Origin: Gammaproteobacteria bacterium
GTDB taxonomy: Bacteria > Pseudomonadota > Gammaproteobacteria > GCA-001735895
Reading direction: 5' to 3'
DNA: 5,570 bases
Assembly (NCBI GenBank): GCA_003645435.1
Contig: QNFD01000205.1
Location: forward strand, 1-5,570
Of this stretch, positions 5,001-5,570 are shown piece by piece. Made by a program: the position numbers and the translations under genes. The notes under the pieces were generated by a model. The model saw only the letters and a list, made by a program, of their open reading frames with translations, was not told the origin of the DNA and made no database searches. Positions within the stretch are counted from its first letter, which is position 1. The number at the start of each line of letters is the position of its first letter.

Positions 5001-5089
5001 GCATTAATCAGAGTTTCCTTAAATAGATATTAGCTAGCCCTGTTCAATTCTCATATTCATTCATCGTATTTAGCTCCCCAGAAACTCCC

Positions 5090-5570
5090 ATGGCACAGTA
5101 TTTCGAAATTCACGCAGATAACCCGCAAAAACGCCTGATTCAGCAGGCGGTGTCTATCATCGACCGGGGCGGCCTGGTCATCTATCCGACCGATTCCAGT
5201 TATGCGCTGGGCTGCCACATTGGCGATAAATCAGCGATGGAGCGTATTCAGCGTATCCGCCGGCTCGATAACAAGCACCATTTTACCCTGGTGTGTAGCG
5301 ATTTATCCGAAATTGGCAGCTATGCCAAGGTCAGTAATTCAGATTACAGATTGATGAAGTCACTCACCCCGGGGCCTTACACATTTTTACTCAAGGCAAC
5401 CTCTGAGGTACCGCGCCGACTGATGAACCCGAAGCGCAAGACCATCGGCGTGCGAGTCCCCGACAACAATATCGTGCACGCAATGTTGCTGGAACTCGGT
5501 GCGCCAATCATGAGTAGTACGCTGATTCCGGTCGGTGGTGACGAGGCCATGGACGATGCGGGCGAGATCA
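5090..5570 (+). CDS. yciO: YciO, Sua5/YrdC/YciO family protein, 5' part (3' end cut by window edge)
   Basis: The ATG at 5090 opens a frame that continues to the right edge with no stop; 160 residues are visible of about 206 in E. coli YciO, so about three quarters are present. The match is clear from the first residues: MAQYFEIHADNPQKRLI (E. coli MSQFFYIHPDNPQQRLI), YPTDSSYALGC at 32-42 (the nucleotide-binding P-T-D-S-Y-LG motif), ERIQRIRRL at 51-59, FTLVCSDLSE at 65-74, LTPGPYTFLLK, KRKTIGVRVPDN and MSSTL. The family fold binds ATP; YrdC/TsaC and Sua5 make threonylcarbamoyl-AMP for tRNA t6A synthesis, and YciO is a paralogue with weaker or uncertain activity. No good Shine-Dalgarno precedes the ATG, but homology fixes the start. 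In many gammaproteobacteria this gene is followed by scpA, scpB and rluB, which could lie beyond the window. Confidence 0.95.
   Translation, partial: MAQYFEIHADNPQKRLIQQAVSIIDRGGLVIYPTDSSYALGCHIGDKSAMERIQRIRRLDNKHHFTLVCSDLSEIGSYAKVSNSDYRLMKSLTPGPYTFLLKATSEVPRRLMNPKRKTIGVRVPDNNIVHAMLLELGAPIMSSTLIPVGGDEAMDDAGEI

Larger units (their letters stand above)
4624..5089. other. 466-bp divergent intergenic region between the porin and yciO
   Basis: Contents, from the porin side: ribosome-binding site AAAGGG (4638-4633, minus), an untranslated leader of about 95 nt, the candidate porin promoter (4726-4756), an AT-rich tract with inverted repeats to about 4860, unremarkable sequence to 4916, a paired-hairpin repeat (4917-5000), then 89 bp before the yciO ATG with no clear promoter or Shine-Dalgarno. 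No protein-coding stretch or RNA gene is recognised. Confidence 0.6.

Noticed and set aside
1..5570. Search for a defence, secretion, biosynthetic or other novel gene system
   Set aside because: Every convincing gene belongs to a known conserved family and no cluster of unknown genes is present.

Overview
The window looks like chromosomal housekeeping DNA from a free-living gammaproteobacterium. Seven of the eight genes can be matched to named protein families. The set SlyX, RsmJ, an Rsd/AlgQ-type sigma-70 regulator, YciB, YciI, YciO and YajQ, plus a Gram-negative outer-membrane porin, is typical of that class. The genus cannot be fixed from the sequence, and I see no phage, plasmid, insertion sequence, CRISPR or RNA gene.

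Layout from left to right. Positions 2-349 (+) hold the 3' part of yajQ. Positions 350-580 are a convergent intergenic stretch with a paired-hairpin repeat (404-485). Positions 1533-581 (-) are slyX followed by rsmJ, a probable two-gene unit. A 255-bp divergent spacer leads to an Rsd/AlgQ-family gene on + (1789-2271). Positions 2272-2453, where rsd and yciI converge, are filled with hairpin-forming repeat DNA. Positions 3404-2454 (-) are yciB and yciI, directly abutting (stop and start codons touch). A clear intrinsic terminator (3572-3604) insulates them from a porin gene on the same strand (4623-3658). The 466-bp region 4624-5089 holds the porin promoter region and a third paired-hairpin repeat (4917-5000). 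From 5090 (+) a YciO gene of the Sua5/YrdC/YciO family runs off the right edge.

Functionally the genes form no single pathway. They cover ribosome modification (RsmJ), transcription control (Rsd), envelope and septation functions (YciB, porin), and small conserved proteins of poorly defined role (SlyX, YciI, YajQ, YciO). Expected transcription units are slyX-rsmJ, rsd alone, yciB-yciI and the porin alone; yciO may head a further operon.

The most interesting material is non-coding. Three different families of paired-hairpin repeat sit in three of the intergenic gaps. One of them shows an internal compensatory base-pair change between its two arms. I did not find evidence for an undescribed multi-gene system here.
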